Notes under the pieces: model-generated
The model's database searches: none
Told to the model about the DNA's origin: nothing
Seen by the model: the letters and a program-made list of their open reading frames with translations, nothing else
Part shown: piece by piece, positions 54,225-62,916 of the stretch
Layout: every line of letters starts with the position of its first letter
Position numbering within the stretch: position 1 is the first letter of the stretch
NCBI GenBank assembly: GCA_965261695.1
Contig: OZ253474.1
Coordinates: 2,666,001 to 2,730,000 of the forward strand
From: Bin5 sp965261695
Lineage (GTDB): Bacteria; Chloroflexota; Anaerolineae; Caldilineales; Caldilineaceae
Reading direction: 5' to 3'
Length of the DNA stretch: 64,000 nucleotides
Made by a program: the position numbers and the translations under genes

Positions 54225-54595
54225 AGCGTCGTGTAGTTTTCAGTGGTCAGTTTTTAGATTTCAGCAGCATCTTGCGCGCGCCGAAGTTCACCGAAAACTG
54301 AATACCAAGAACTGCGTTGTGGTGGCGAGACGCCCAACTCGACCGCTACGGGTATGCTATCACAACGGGGCGCGTCGCGCCACTTGCGGGGCAACCTGGG
54401 CAGCGCCAAGGAGCCCAATTTCCAGTGGTAGCGCGGCCAGTCTTATCACTGATCAGCGGCCACCAGCAGCCCGACCCGTTTGCGCGTCGTCCAGTGTACT
54501 GGTACATTTCGGGCATGGAATGGCCGCGGCCTGAGCTGTGCCCAGCCCGTGCAGAAATCAGGCTGAACTGCAATGCAAAGATGACAGGAACGCCT
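54225..54595. other. Divergent intergenic region with repeat pieces
   Basis: No gene is supported. Short runs of the CAGTGG family occur at about 54236-54262 and 54426-54470. The promoters of the aminotransferase row (minus) and the YbaK-type gene (plus) should both lie here; none was recognised. Confidence 0.35.
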
Positions 54596-55096
54596 ATGCG
54601 CACACCGGACGATCTGCAACGGTTCATTGACGAGAACGGGATTGAAGCGCAGCTGTTGCGCGATATTGGCGATACGCCGACGGTGCCGGCGGCGGCGGCG
54701 GCGCTCAAGGTCGAGCCGGACCGCATCCTTAAGACGCTGCTGTTTCTGGCGCAGAAGCCGGGGGAGCGGGATGCCCCGCCAAGCGCGTTCGTCGTCATCA
54801 GCCACGGGGAGCGCCGCGTGGAGAAGCGCCCGCTGGCGGACCTGCACGGCGTGGGCATCAAGCGCATCAAGCTGGCGCCGCCGGATGTGGTGCTGCAGCT
54901 GCTCGGCTATCCGGCGGGCGGCGTGCCCCCATTCGGCCATGATACGCGCGTGCAGGTCCTGCTGGACAGTTCGATCGCGGCGCTGGCCGCCGGAGATGTC
55001 TACGGCGGCGGGGGCGACGACAAGACGATGCTGCGACTGACGGTTGGGGAGCTGGTGCGGGTGGCGCAGCCGCGCGTGATTGCGCTGAGCGTATGA
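54596..55096 (+). CDS. YbaK/EbsC (aminoacyl-tRNA deacylase) family protein
   Basis: 166 residues from the ATG at 54596, chosen because AGGA lies upstream and the family domain begins here. Pattern: TPTVPAAAAALKVEPDRILK and TLLFLAQK, then FVVISHGERRVEK with the conserved Lys region, then YPAGGVPPFGHDTRVQVLLD (the GGVxPFG motif) and a final GGGGDDKTMLRLTVGEL. YbaK-type enzymes clear mischarged tRNA (often Cys-tRNA-Pro) in trans; the exact specificity is unknown. Monocistronic between divergent and co-directional genes. Confidence 0.88.
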   Translation: MRTPDDLQRFIDENGIEAQLLRDIGDTPTVPAAAAALKVEPDRILKTLLFLAQKPGERDAPPSAFVVISHGERRVEKRPLADLHGVGIKRIKLAPPDVVLQLLGYPAGGVPPFGHDTRVQVLLDSSIAALAAGDVYGGGGDDKTMLRLTVGELVRVAQPRVIALSV

Positions 55097-55097
55097 G

Positions 55098-55148
55098 GGC
55101 AGTGGTCAGTGGTCAGTGGCTAGTGGTCAGTGGTCAGTGGCTGGCGCC
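55098..55148 (+). repeat. CAGTGG-family repeat, clearest intergenic copy
   Basis: GGCAGTGGTCAGTGGTCAGT then GGCTAGTGGTCAGTGGTCAG and TGGCTGGCG: units of GTGGTCA and GTGGCTA in tandem between the YbaK-type gene and the alcohol dehydrogenase gene. Confidence 0.75.
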
Positions 55149-55185
55149 GGCGCAGAGGATACTGAAATGATATTAGGAGAGGACG

Positions 55186-56244
55186 ATGACACGGACAGGG
55201 CAGGCGGTTGTAACAGTCGGGCAAGAGTTCAGCATTTGCGAATACGCTGTGCCGGACCCGGCGCCGGGCACGGTTCTGCTGCGGCAGGAGCTGGGCGGCA
55301 TCTGCGGCACCGATTTGCACTACTGGCAGCAGGGGATCGAGCCGGCAACGTTACTGGGGCATGAAAATGTTGGCGTCATCGAGGCGCTGGGCAAAGGGGT
55401 GACGACGGACTATATCGGCACGCCGGTCAAGGAGGGAGACCGGGTGGTCTTTCATCCGCGCAACGGCGGCACCGCCTACGGTTTCCGCGGTACGGATGAG
55501 CCGTTCAGCGGGGGGTTCGCCGACTACATCTACCTGACGGACCCGATGCGGTGCATGATCAAGTCGGAGTCGCCGCCGCAGGTGGGCGTGCTGGCCGAGC
55601 CGTTTACGGTCGGGGTTCATGCGGCGCTGCGGGGGGATGTGAAGATCGGCGATACGGTGATCGTGCAGGGGGCCGGCCCGATTGGGATGATGTGCATGAT
55701 CGCGGCCAAGATCAGCGGCGCGGGCCGGCTGATCGTCATCGGCGGGCCGCCGGGGCGGTTGGAGCTTGCGCGCAAGCTGGGCGCGCATGAGACGGTCGAC
55801 ATCGGGGCCGTGCCGGACGCGCGGGAGCGCAAGGAGATGGTGTTGGGGCTGACGCCGGGCCGGGCCGGCGCGGATGTGGTGATCGAGGCGGCGGGCTTTT
55901 TGCCGGCCTTCCCCGAAGGGCTGGAGCTGGTGAAGCAGGACGGCGTCTTCGTCGAGGTCGGGCATTTCGTGGATGTGGGCACGATCGAGGTGAACCCGAA
56001 CCAGCATTTTCTGCGGCCCAATCTGCGGCTGGAGGGGGTGTGGGGCAGCCGCTACCCGCATTTTGTGCGGGCGGTGTCGGTGATGGAGAGCGGCGAGATC
56101 GACTTCGGCGCGGTGATCAGCCATGTGCTGCCGCTGGAGCGGGTGCGGGAGGGCTTTGACGCGCTGGACGGCGGCTACGAGTTGGACGGGAGGACGGCGT
56201 TCAAGATCGCGGTGCGGGGGGCGATGGGCGCGGAGATTGGCTGA
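55186..56244 (+). CDS. Zinc-dependent medium-chain alcohol dehydrogenase family protein
   Basis: A 352-residue MDR enzyme. Catalytic zinc ligands are visible as GGICGTDLHYW (Cys40) and LLGHENVGVIE (His59, Glu60). The structural-zinc lobe with four Cys residues is missing: that region reads FHPRNGGTAYGFRGTDEPFS. The NAD(P) Rossmann motif is VIVQGAGPIGMM (about 159-170), followed by VIGGPPGRLELARKLG. A GAGAGGA ribosome site precedes the ATG. The substrate is unknown (polyol or sugar-type dehydrogenases look similar). Confidence 0.9.
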   Translation: MTRTGQAVVTVGQEFSICEYAVPDPAPGTVLLRQELGGICGTDLHYWQQGIEPATLLGHENVGVIEALGKGVTTDYIGTPVKEGDRVVFHPRNGGTAYGFRGTDEPFSGGFADYIYLTDPMRCMIKSESPPQVGVLAEPFTVGVHAALRGDVKIGDTVIVQGAGPIGMMCMIAAKISGAGRLIVIGGPPGRLELARKLGAHETVDIGAVPDARERKEMVLGLTPGRAGADVVIEAAGFLPAFPEGLELVKQDGVFVEVGHFVDVGTIEVNPNQHFLRPNLRLEGVWGSRYPHFVRAVSVMESGEIDFGAVISHVLPLERVREGFDALDGGYELDGRTAFKIAVRGAMGAEIG

Positions 56245-56267
56245 GGGGGGCGTTCGGAACAAAATAA

Positions 56268-56410
56268 TGCACAACGAAGATCTGAAGGAAAAGACCTTCA
56301 TTGAAATTGCGCGGAAACACAGAGAAGAAGCGGCCATCAATGCCGGTATCGCCGCCGACCCCGACACAGTTGAACTCGGCAGCGAACGATCAGAAAGGTG
56401 CCTGCGGTGA
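56268..56410 (+). CDS. Doubtful small acidic/basic peptide, antitoxin-like
   Basis: A 47-codon frame (FIEIARKHREEAAINAGIAA, then DPDTVELGSE) that resembles the C-terminal half of small DUF4415/BrnA-type antitoxins. It lacks a strong ribosome site and a partner toxin. Low confidence; it may be a remnant. Confidence 0.3.
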
Positions 56411-56565
56411 GCGCGGTTGCGCCACATCTCATCGAACGGCATCAGCCGTTGCGCAACAAGGCACCCGCCGAATGACTCCGACACGCAGTCATTCAATTCG
56501 CTACCACTTCGTTAAATGAGCGCGGTAATCTTGCAGTATATCTCCCCGCCGCCTGCCCCGCCCGC

Positions 56566-56610
56566 TCACTCCAACTCGTAGAATGCGGCCGCGTTGTCGT
56601 GCAGCAGTTT
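56566..56610 (-). pseudogene. Possible C-terminal remnant of an amidohydrolase
   Basis: The frame before the stop at 56568-56566 reads RKLLHDNAAAFYELE, the usual ending of metal-dependent amidohydrolase 2 family proteins. A TAG precedes it directly and nothing upstream is coding. Confidence 0.35.
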
Positions 56611-56657
56611 GCGCTACATAGCCGAACGCCCTACGCCGCGTAACGGAGAAATAATCG

Positions 56658-59600
56658 ATGCAGGAATCCGCACTGTACGTTGAGCATATCGAACTGGCGC
56701 AGGAGCGCCTGGAGCAACTTCTGCGAGAATATCAGGCTGATGACCGTTTCGCGCCGGTGACGGTTGTTGTGCCAACAACTTATGCGGGGCTCTACCTGCG
56801 CCGCGACATCGGGCGGCGCGGGCTCGTCAACGTGCGCTTCATGGTGCTTGCTCGTCTTGCCGAGTTGCTGGGCGCGCAGAGCCTGGCGGCAAGTGGACAG
56901 AGGCCGCTCAAGCCGCTGATCGAGTTTGCTGCGGTCCGGCGCGCGGCGCGTGCGGCTGCGGGACAGCTTGAGCCTTTCCGCGACCATCCGTCATTTCATG
57001 CCAGCCTGCGCGCGACATTTCGAGACCTCCGTTATGCCGCGCCAGACACGCGGGCGCATCTCGAACGACAGGGTGGGATTCCCGGCGAGATTGTTCGGCT
57101 ATACGCACATTTTCGCGACTTGACCGTGTCGTATTATGGCCCTGAAGAACTGGCCGACGCGGCCGCCGACGCGGTGAAAAGCGGCCATGCGAAGGCGCTT
57201 AGGGATTTTGGCCGCGTGATCGCATATCTGCCGCGCGACCTGACGCCGGGCGAGCGGCGGCTGTTGGAGGCGCTGAGGAGTGCGCGGGTGTGCGCGACGG
57301 TCCTGGGGGCCACCGGCGATAAGGAAGTCGACGAGGACATTTTTGCGAGTGTCGCGCCGCGCGGCAAGTGTCTCTCCATACCGCGAGACCGCGCGCCGCT
57401 GCTGCGGCGCGAGTCAAGGCTGCTCATCGCCTCGGATATTCGCGAAGAGGTGCGGAGCGTGGTGAGAGCCGTCGCTGCGGCTGCGCATGCGGGCACTCCG
57501 TTCCAGCGGATGGCTGTCCTGTACTGGCAGCGGGAGCCGTATGCTTCGCTGATCGCGGAACAGTTCGCAATCGCAGAGGTGCCGACCGCGGGTCCGTCGG
57601 CGGGGAGGCTGGCCGCGACGGCGGTTGGGCGCATGGTCAAAGGCATGGTTGAGCTGGCGGGCGGCGATTTGTCCAGGGACGACGTGATGCGCTGGCTGAC
57701 CTCCTGTCCGGTAAAGGCCGGCGCGGCTGGATACAGCCCTTCAGGTTGGGACGCGCTATCGCGAGACGCGGGCGTGGTTGCGGGAATCGCGCAGTGGCGT
57801 GACCGACTGGCGGGCTATGCGACGAGCCGGGAGCAGACCGGCGAGGATCTGAATGAAGAGGTGCCCGAAGCCAGGCGAACGCGCATGGAGCAGTCGGTGA
57901 AAGAGGCGCGGGCTTTGCAGGCCTTCCTGCTGCGGCTGCATGACAACCTGACGCAGGCCGAAAGCTGCCGGAGATGGGCGGACTTCCTCAAATGGGCCGA
58001 TGGCCTGATCAAGCGGTACCTTGACGAAGCCGCGCTCCCGCCTGCCGAGGCGGAAAACCTTGACAAGCTGCAAGCGGCCCTGCAGGAGTTGGCGGCCCTC
58101 GACGGCAAGGAAGACGTTACGCTCGATGATTTCCGGGCCGCGCTCGACGAGACGCTAAAAAACGCCGCCGCCAGATCGGGCGCGTTGGGCGAAGGCGTCT
58201 TCGTCGGCCCCGTCAGGAGCGCCGTCGGAATGCGCTTCGACAGGGTATACCTGGTGGGCATGGTCGAGGGCCTCGTGCCTTCGCGACCCTCGGACGATCC
58301 CTTGCTGCCGGACCGGGCACGCGAGCAAGCGGGACTCCCGCTGCGGCGCGGCGCGGCCGCCGAGCGGTACGCCTACCTGGCGGCGGCCGCTGCCGGACGC
58401 GTCAGTGTGCTCACCTTCGCGCGCAGCAACAACATCGCGCAGAGAGAGCAGCGCCCCTCCCACTGGTTTCTGGAAGAGGCCTCGCGTCTGTACGGCTCGC
58501 CCGTCTACCCCTCAATGCTCTCCTCTCCCGACGAGCTCGCCTCCTTGCGCCAGCAGCCATGGTTTGAAGAGGTGGCATCGGCGCAGGCGGGCATAAGCGG
58601 CGTGTCCGGGTCGCAGCCCGCCGACCTCCATGACTACGATCTTCACCGGCTGTGGCGGTGGCGGCAGACCGGCAAACGCATTGGCGAGCACCATCTGGCG
58701 ACGCCGGAGAGCGTTTTGGCGAGAGCGTCGGGGATGCAGCCGGCCAGACGAGGCAGGACGTTGACGATCTGGGACGGAGACCTTTCGCAGTCCTCCTCCA
58801 TATCCGGGCGCATCGGGCTTTCCAACCGCGAGATCTTCTCGCCGACGCGGCTTCAGACGTGGGCGACCTGTCCATACCGCTACTTCCTTTCGCACGTTCT
58901 GGGCATCGCCGAACTGGAGCAGCCGGAGGAGATCGCTACGATTTCGGCGATGGAGCGGGGGTCGGTCGTGCACGAGATCCTCGAACGTTTCATGCGAGCG
59001 GTGCAGGAGCAGGGTGCGTTCCCCCAACCCGACGAGCCGTGGAGTGAGGAGCGGCGGGGGCTGCTGATGGAGATCGCCGAGGGGGTGTTTCGGGATGCAG
59101 AGCGGCGCGGGGTAACGGGCAAACAGTTCCTGTGGGAGGTGGCGCAGGACGAGATTCGCGGCGACCTGCACAGGTTTCTGAAGGAGGATTTCAAACTGCG
59201 CAAGAAGTATAAGGTCTCGCCCCACTTGTTTGAGGCCGGTTTCGGACCCTTTCAGCACGAGCGCGGCAGCAGTCCGGCGCAGGAGCCCGTCGAGTGGTCG
59301 AGTCGGAAGACGGGCACGCTCCGCTTCCGGGGCTATATCGACCGCATCGACCTCTCCCCGGACGGGGGTGCCGCTCTGGTGCTCGATTACAAGACAGGCG
59401 GCACGGACGATTACAAAAACATGGACAAAGACCCCGTCCAACGCGGCAAGCGCCTGCAGCTGCCCGTGTACGGTCTCGCGGCGCGACGGCTGTTAGGTGA
59501 CGGTGTTGAGGTGCAGGTGGCCTACTGGTTCGTGTCGGAGAAGGGAAACTTCAAGACGCGTCCCTCCCGTAAGGCGGCGACTCTCGAAGAGATGCTTGAT

Positions 59601-59807
59601 CCCTTTGACGACGTAGTGGGGACCATCAGCGATGGCATCGGCAGGGGTCTTTTTCCCGCCAATCCGGGTGCGGACGGGGGCAACTGCCGATTCTGCGACT
59701 TCAAGAATCTCTGCCCCACGCGGCGCGAGCGCCATTGGCGGCAAAAGCGCGGGGACGACCGTTTGGCCGCCTACGCAGCGCTGGCCGACGGGGAGGGAAG
59801 CTCATGA
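56658..59807 (+). CDS. AddB-like helicase-fold/nuclease protein (PD-(D/E)XK)
   Basis: A 1049-residue protein with the AddB plan: a degenerate SF1-type N-terminal region (VVPTTYAGLYLRRDIGRRGL then an inactive ATPase-like fold), a central part with MRFDRVYLVGMVEGLVPSRP and LRRGAAAERYAYLAAAAAGR (about 525-590), and a C-terminal nuclease with FSPTRLQTWATCPYRYFLSH, MERGSVVHEILERFM, VLDYKTGG (catalytic Asp and Lys) and an iron-sulphur Cys set CRFCDFKNLCP. The first Cys of the cluster is in WATCPY. It overlaps the next gene by 4 bp. Its partner is the AddA-like helicase; together they process double-strand ends for recombination. Assignment as AddB rather than a related Cas4-like fusion is inferred from context. 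Confidence 0.85.
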   Translation: MQESALYVEHIELAQERLEQLLREYQADDRFAPVTVVVPTTYAGLYLRRDIGRRGLVNVRFMVLARLAELLGAQSLAASGQRPLKPLIEFAAVRRAARAAAGQLEPFRDHPSFHASLRATFRDLRYAAPDTRAHLERQGGIPGEIVRLYAHFRDLTVSYYGPEELADAAADAVKSGHAKALRDFGRVIAYLPRDLTPGERRLLEALRSARVCATVLGATGDKEVDEDIFASVAPRGKCLSIPRDRAPLLRRESRLLIASDIREEVRSVVRAVAAAAHAGTPFQRMAVLYWQREPYASLIAEQFAIAEVPTAGPSAGRLAATAVGRMVKGMVELAGGDLSRDDVMRWLTSCPVKAGAAGYSPSGWDALSRDAGVVAGIAQWRDRLAGYATSREQTGEDLNEEVPEARRTRMEQSVKEARALQAFLLRLHDNLTQAESCRRWADFLKWADGLIKRYLDEAALPPAEAENLDKLQAALQELAALDGKEDVTLDDFRAALDETLKNAAARSGALGEGVFVGPVRSAVGMRFDRVYLVGMVEGLVPSRPSDDPLLPDRAREQAGLPLRRGAAAERYAYLAAAAAGRVSVLTFARSNNIAQREQRPSHWFLEEASRLYGSPVYPSMLSSPDELASLRQQPWFEEVASAQAGISGVSGSQPADLHDYDLHRLWRWRQTGKRIGEHHLATPESVLARASGMQPARRGRTLTIWDGDLSQSSSISGRIGLSNREIFSPTRLQTWATCPYRYFLSHVLGIAELEQPEEIATISAMERGSVVHEILERFMRAVQEQGAFPQPDEPWSEERRGLLMEIAEGVFRDAERRGVTGKQFLWEVAQDEIRGDLHRFLKEDFKLRKKYKVSPHLFEAGFGPFQHERGSSPAQEPVEWSSRKTGTLRFRGYIDRIDLSPDGGAALVLDYKTGGTDDYKNMDKDPVQRGKRLQLPVYGLAARRLLGDGVEVQVAYWFVSEKGNFKTRPSRKAATLEEMLDPFDDVVGTISDGIGRGLFPANPGADGGNCRFCDFKNLCPTRRERHWRQKRGDDRLAAYAALADGEGSS

Positions 59808-62725
59808 TCACCCCTTCCGACCAGGCGGCACGGACCGCAGTCGTTGAACGCCTCGACGAGAACATGGTCGTCGTGGCGGGGGCGGGCACCGGCAAGACGC
59901 GCTGCCTCGTCGACCGCGTGGTCGCGCTGATAACGAGCGGGCGGGCGAGGATGGGCGGCGTCGCGGCGATTACGTTCACCGAGGCTGCCGCTGCCGAACT
60001 GAGCACCCGCATCGGCGAGAGCCTCGAAAGGTCCGCCGAAGATGGCGGCCTGGGGCAGGAGGAGCGAGCGAACTGCAAACGTGCGGTGGAGGAGCTCGAT
60101 CAGGCGGCGATTCAGACGCTTCACAGCTTCGCCGGCAGTCTCTTGCGCGAACGTCCACTGGAGGCGGGCCTGCCGCCGGGCTTCACCATCCGCGACGAGT
60201 TCGCCGCCGAAATCGCATTTGAGGACCGCTGGTCGGAGTGGCTCGACGCGGCGCTGGACGACCCCGGCGCGCAGCAGGCGCTGCGTCCCGCGCTGGCGGA
60301 AGGGATGACACTGAAGCATCTCCGCGACATCGCGGTCAAGTTCCATAAGAACTACGATCTGCTCGCCGACGCCCCGTTCAGTACGCCCGCGAACCGAGAT
60401 GCCGAGGGAGAAGGCGCGCCGGTCCTGGTCCCCGTACTCGAGCTGCTCAGACGCTTTGCGCTCGAATATGCCGCCGCGCGCAAAGCGGCCGGGGAAGTGG
60501 AGTTCCTGGACCTGCTGGTGCTCGCCCGCAACCTGCTGCGCGACAATCTTTCCGCGCGCGACCATTTCCGCGCGCGCTACACCCACATTCTGATCGACGA
60601 GGTCCAGGACACCGACCCGATCCAGGCCGAGATCGCCATGTTCCTGGCGGAAGAGGCCCCCGACCGCGTCGACCCGGCCGGTCGACCGCAGGCGTGGCGA
60701 GCGGTGCGGCCCGCGCCCGGAAAGCTGTTCATCGTCGGGGACCCTAAGCAGTCGATCTACCGCTTCCGCCGCGCCGATATTCAGCAGGTTGTGCGCATGC
60801 AGGAGGCGGTCGGCGGCTCGAAGCAACTCCTTTCGCAGAATTTTCGGTCGCATTCTCCGATCATTGGCTGGGTCAACCACCTATTCTCCCGATGGATGGC
60901 AGAGGGTGAAGCGCAGGCCGACTACTCTCATCTCACGCCGGCGCAGGATAAGGGCAGTTCGTCCCCCGTTCGCTGGATGGGTGGCGAGATCGAGGGGAAA
61001 ATCGGCGAGGTGCGTGACCAGGAAGCCGAGGCGATCGCGGGTGCGATAAGGACGGCGATCGATAAGGGCTGGCAGGTCCGGTCGGAGGAGGACAGGGCGG
61101 ATTTCCGCCCTGCCAGCTATCAAGATATCTGTGTTCTGATGCCGCGCCGCCTGGGGTTCGATGCGCTTGAGATCGCCTTCGAGGAAGCGGGCATACCCTA
61201 CCGGCTCGAGAGCGCGTCCATGATTTACGAGACGCAGGAGGTGCGCGACCTGCTGAACTGTCTTGCGGCGATCGACGACCCGACCGACCAGGTTTCGGTG
61301 GTGGCTGCGCTGCGCTCCCCGGCCTTTGCCTGCTCGGACGCGGACCTGCTGGCGTTCGTCGAGGCAGGGGGGCAGTTCGACTACCTTGCCGGCAATGACC
61401 TGCCGCTGGGGTACGTCACTGAAGCGCTGGCGGCGCTGAAGGCGTTCCACGAAGAACGCAAGTGGACGGCCCCGGCGGCGCTGATCGAGCGCTTCGTGCG
61501 GGCGCGGCGGCTGCGGGAGCTGGTCTTGGACGAAAGGCAGTGGCGCGGTCGCTGGATGCGTTACAATTTCCTGATCGACCGCGCGCGCGCCTTCGCCGCG
61601 GCCGGTGAAACGTCGCTGCGGGCCTACATCGCCTGGACGGCCCGCCAGCGGGAGGAACAGGCAATGGCGCTGGAGACGGCTGTACAGGAGTCCGACGAGG
61701 GCGCGGTGCGGGTGATGACCGTCCACGGAGCGAAGGGGCTGGAGTTTCCGATTCTGGTCCTGGCCGGGCTGAACGCGGCCCCAAATAACCGGAGCAATCC
61801 CGTGCTTTTCGACCGGATTGGCGGGCGGGTCGAGGTGAAGCCTGGTTCGAAGGAGGTGCCGCTGCAGACTGCGGGCTATGCGGAGTTGCTCGCGACGGAA
61901 AAGGAGCGTGAAGAAGAGGAGCGCGTGCGGCTGATGTACGTTGCGGCGACGCGCGCCCGCGATCACCTCATCGTCAGTTTGTACCGGAAGTTAAAGGACA
62001 GGAAGTCGGCGGCAGCCCGGATCGCAGAATTCATGGAGGGGGCGGACCATCTTTGGGAGCCGTTCGATCCCCCCCGGGCGGCGGCCGTGATGTTCCCCAT
62101 CCCTTCTGACCAGAGCGTGATGGCTGACGGCGACACACCTGCTGCGCGACGGCAGTGGATTGAGGAGCGGGATACGATCTACGCGGCGCGTGCGCGTCCG
62201 GTTGCGATTGCCGCGACCCGTATCGCTGAGGATGCCAGAGATGCGAAGGAGGAGCAGGATGTCCCCGATGAACCCTGGCGGCGCGGGCGCGCGGGGACGA
62301 GCATAGGGCGTGCGGTTCACGCGGCGCTGCAGGTTGTCGATCTGAGCACGGGGGAAGGCCTCGACGACATCGCGCAGGCGCAAGCCGCGGCCGAGGGTGT
62401 GCCGGATCGTGCGGGCGAGATTGCGCGGCTCGTGCGCGGCGCGCTTGGGAGCGACCTTGTGCAGCGCGCGCTGAAATCGGGGCGCTGGTGGCGGGAGGCG
62501 CCGGTGGCCGGCCGCGTTGGCGACGGCATCGTCGACGGGTTCATCGACCTGTTGTTCGAGGAAGAGGATGGCTTCGTGGTCGTAGATTACAAGACGGATG
62601 CCGCCGGCGATGACGAGGCGATCGAACAGGCGATGGCGCGCTATCGGCTGCAAGGCGGCGCGTACGCGCTGGCTTTGAACCGGGCGACCGGTGTCAAGGT
62701 GAAGGAGGTATCGTCCTTTTTCTGA
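59804..62725 (+). CDS. AddA-like UvrD-family helicase-nuclease, C terminus frameshifted
   Basis: About 973 residues from ATG 59804, which overlaps the AddB-like stop (ATGA). SF1A motifs: Q-motif start, Walker A VAGAGTGKT (about 24-32), IDEVQDTDP (motif II), VGDPKQSIYRFRRAD (motif III), VMTVHGAKGLEFPILV (motif V) and YVAATRARDHLIVS (motif VI). A C-terminal RecB-type nuclease shows VVDYKTDAAG. The frame ends at 62725 with KEVSSFF, but a one-base shift at about 62710 would continue KEVIVLFLNPSRARTVDDLS for about 48 more codons to 62856. That tail looks genuine, so the last part is frameshifted. Whether this is a real mutation or a sequencing error cannot be told. Confidence 0.85.
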   Translation: MITPSDQAARTAVVERLDENMVVVAGAGTGKTRCLVDRVVALITSGRARMGGVAAITFTEAAAAELSTRIGESLERSAEDGGLGQEERANCKRAVEELDQAAIQTLHSFAGSLLRERPLEAGLPPGFTIRDEFAAEIAFEDRWSEWLDAALDDPGAQQALRPALAEGMTLKHLRDIAVKFHKNYDLLADAPFSTPANRDAEGEGAPVLVPVLELLRRFALEYAAARKAAGEVEFLDLLVLARNLLRDNLSARDHFRARYTHILIDEVQDTDPIQAEIAMFLAEEAPDRVDPAGRPQAWRAVRPAPGKLFIVGDPKQSIYRFRRADIQQVVRMQEAVGGSKQLLSQNFRSHSPIIGWVNHLFSRWMAEGEAQADYSHLTPAQDKGSSSPVRWMGGEIEGKIGEVRDQEAEAIAGAIRTAIDKGWQVRSEEDRADFRPASYQDICVLMPRRLGFDALEIAFEEAGIPYRLESASMIYETQEVRDLLNCLAAIDDPTDQVSVVAALRSPAFACSDADLLAFVEAGGQFDYLAGNDLPLGYVTEALAALKAFHEERKWTAPAALIERFVRARRLRELVLDERQWRGRWMRYNFLIDRARAFAAAGETSLRAYIAWTARQREEQAMALETAVQESDEGAVRVMTVHGAKGLEFPILVLAGLNAAPNNRSNPVLFDRIGGRVEVKPGSKEVPLQTAGYAELLATEKEREEEERVRLMYVAATRARDHLIVSLYRKLKDRKSAAARIAEFMEGADHLWEPFDPPRAAAVMFPIPSDQSVMADGDTPAARRQWIEERDTIYAARARPVAIAATRIAEDARDAKEEQDVPDEPWRRGRAGTSIGRAVHAALQVVDLSTGEGLDDIAQAQAAAEGVPDRAGEIARLVRGALGSDLVQRALKSGRWWREAPVAGRVGDGIVDGFIDLLFEEEDGFVVVDYKTDAAGDDEAIEQAMARYRLQGGAYALALNRATGVKVKEVSSFF

Positions 62726-62916
62726 ATCCGAGCCGCGCGAGGACCGTTGACGATCTGTCCGCCGCGATGATGGAAGCCGAAGAGGCGGCGCTGGCCTTGC
62801 TCCAAGGCGGCCCGCCCGATCCTGCTACGGGACTGTCCCAGGAGACGGCCGGTTAGCAAGACAGAACACGATCAGCTATAATTGCCCATCCGTCCACCCG
62901 GTACTGAAAGAGCTAC

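Larger units (their letters stand above)
56245..56657. other. Gene-poor stretch upstream of the AddB-like gene
   Basis: Holds a short antitoxin-like frame (56268-56410) and what looks like the last 15 codons of an amidohydrolase on the minus strand (56566-56610). Otherwise there is no coding signal. Confidence 0.4.

Noticed and set aside
55351..56496. 381-codon minus-strand frame opposite the alcohol dehydrogenase
   Set aside because: The composition is that of a shadow (His/Arg/Pro-rich) and the plus-strand gene has all MDR motifs.
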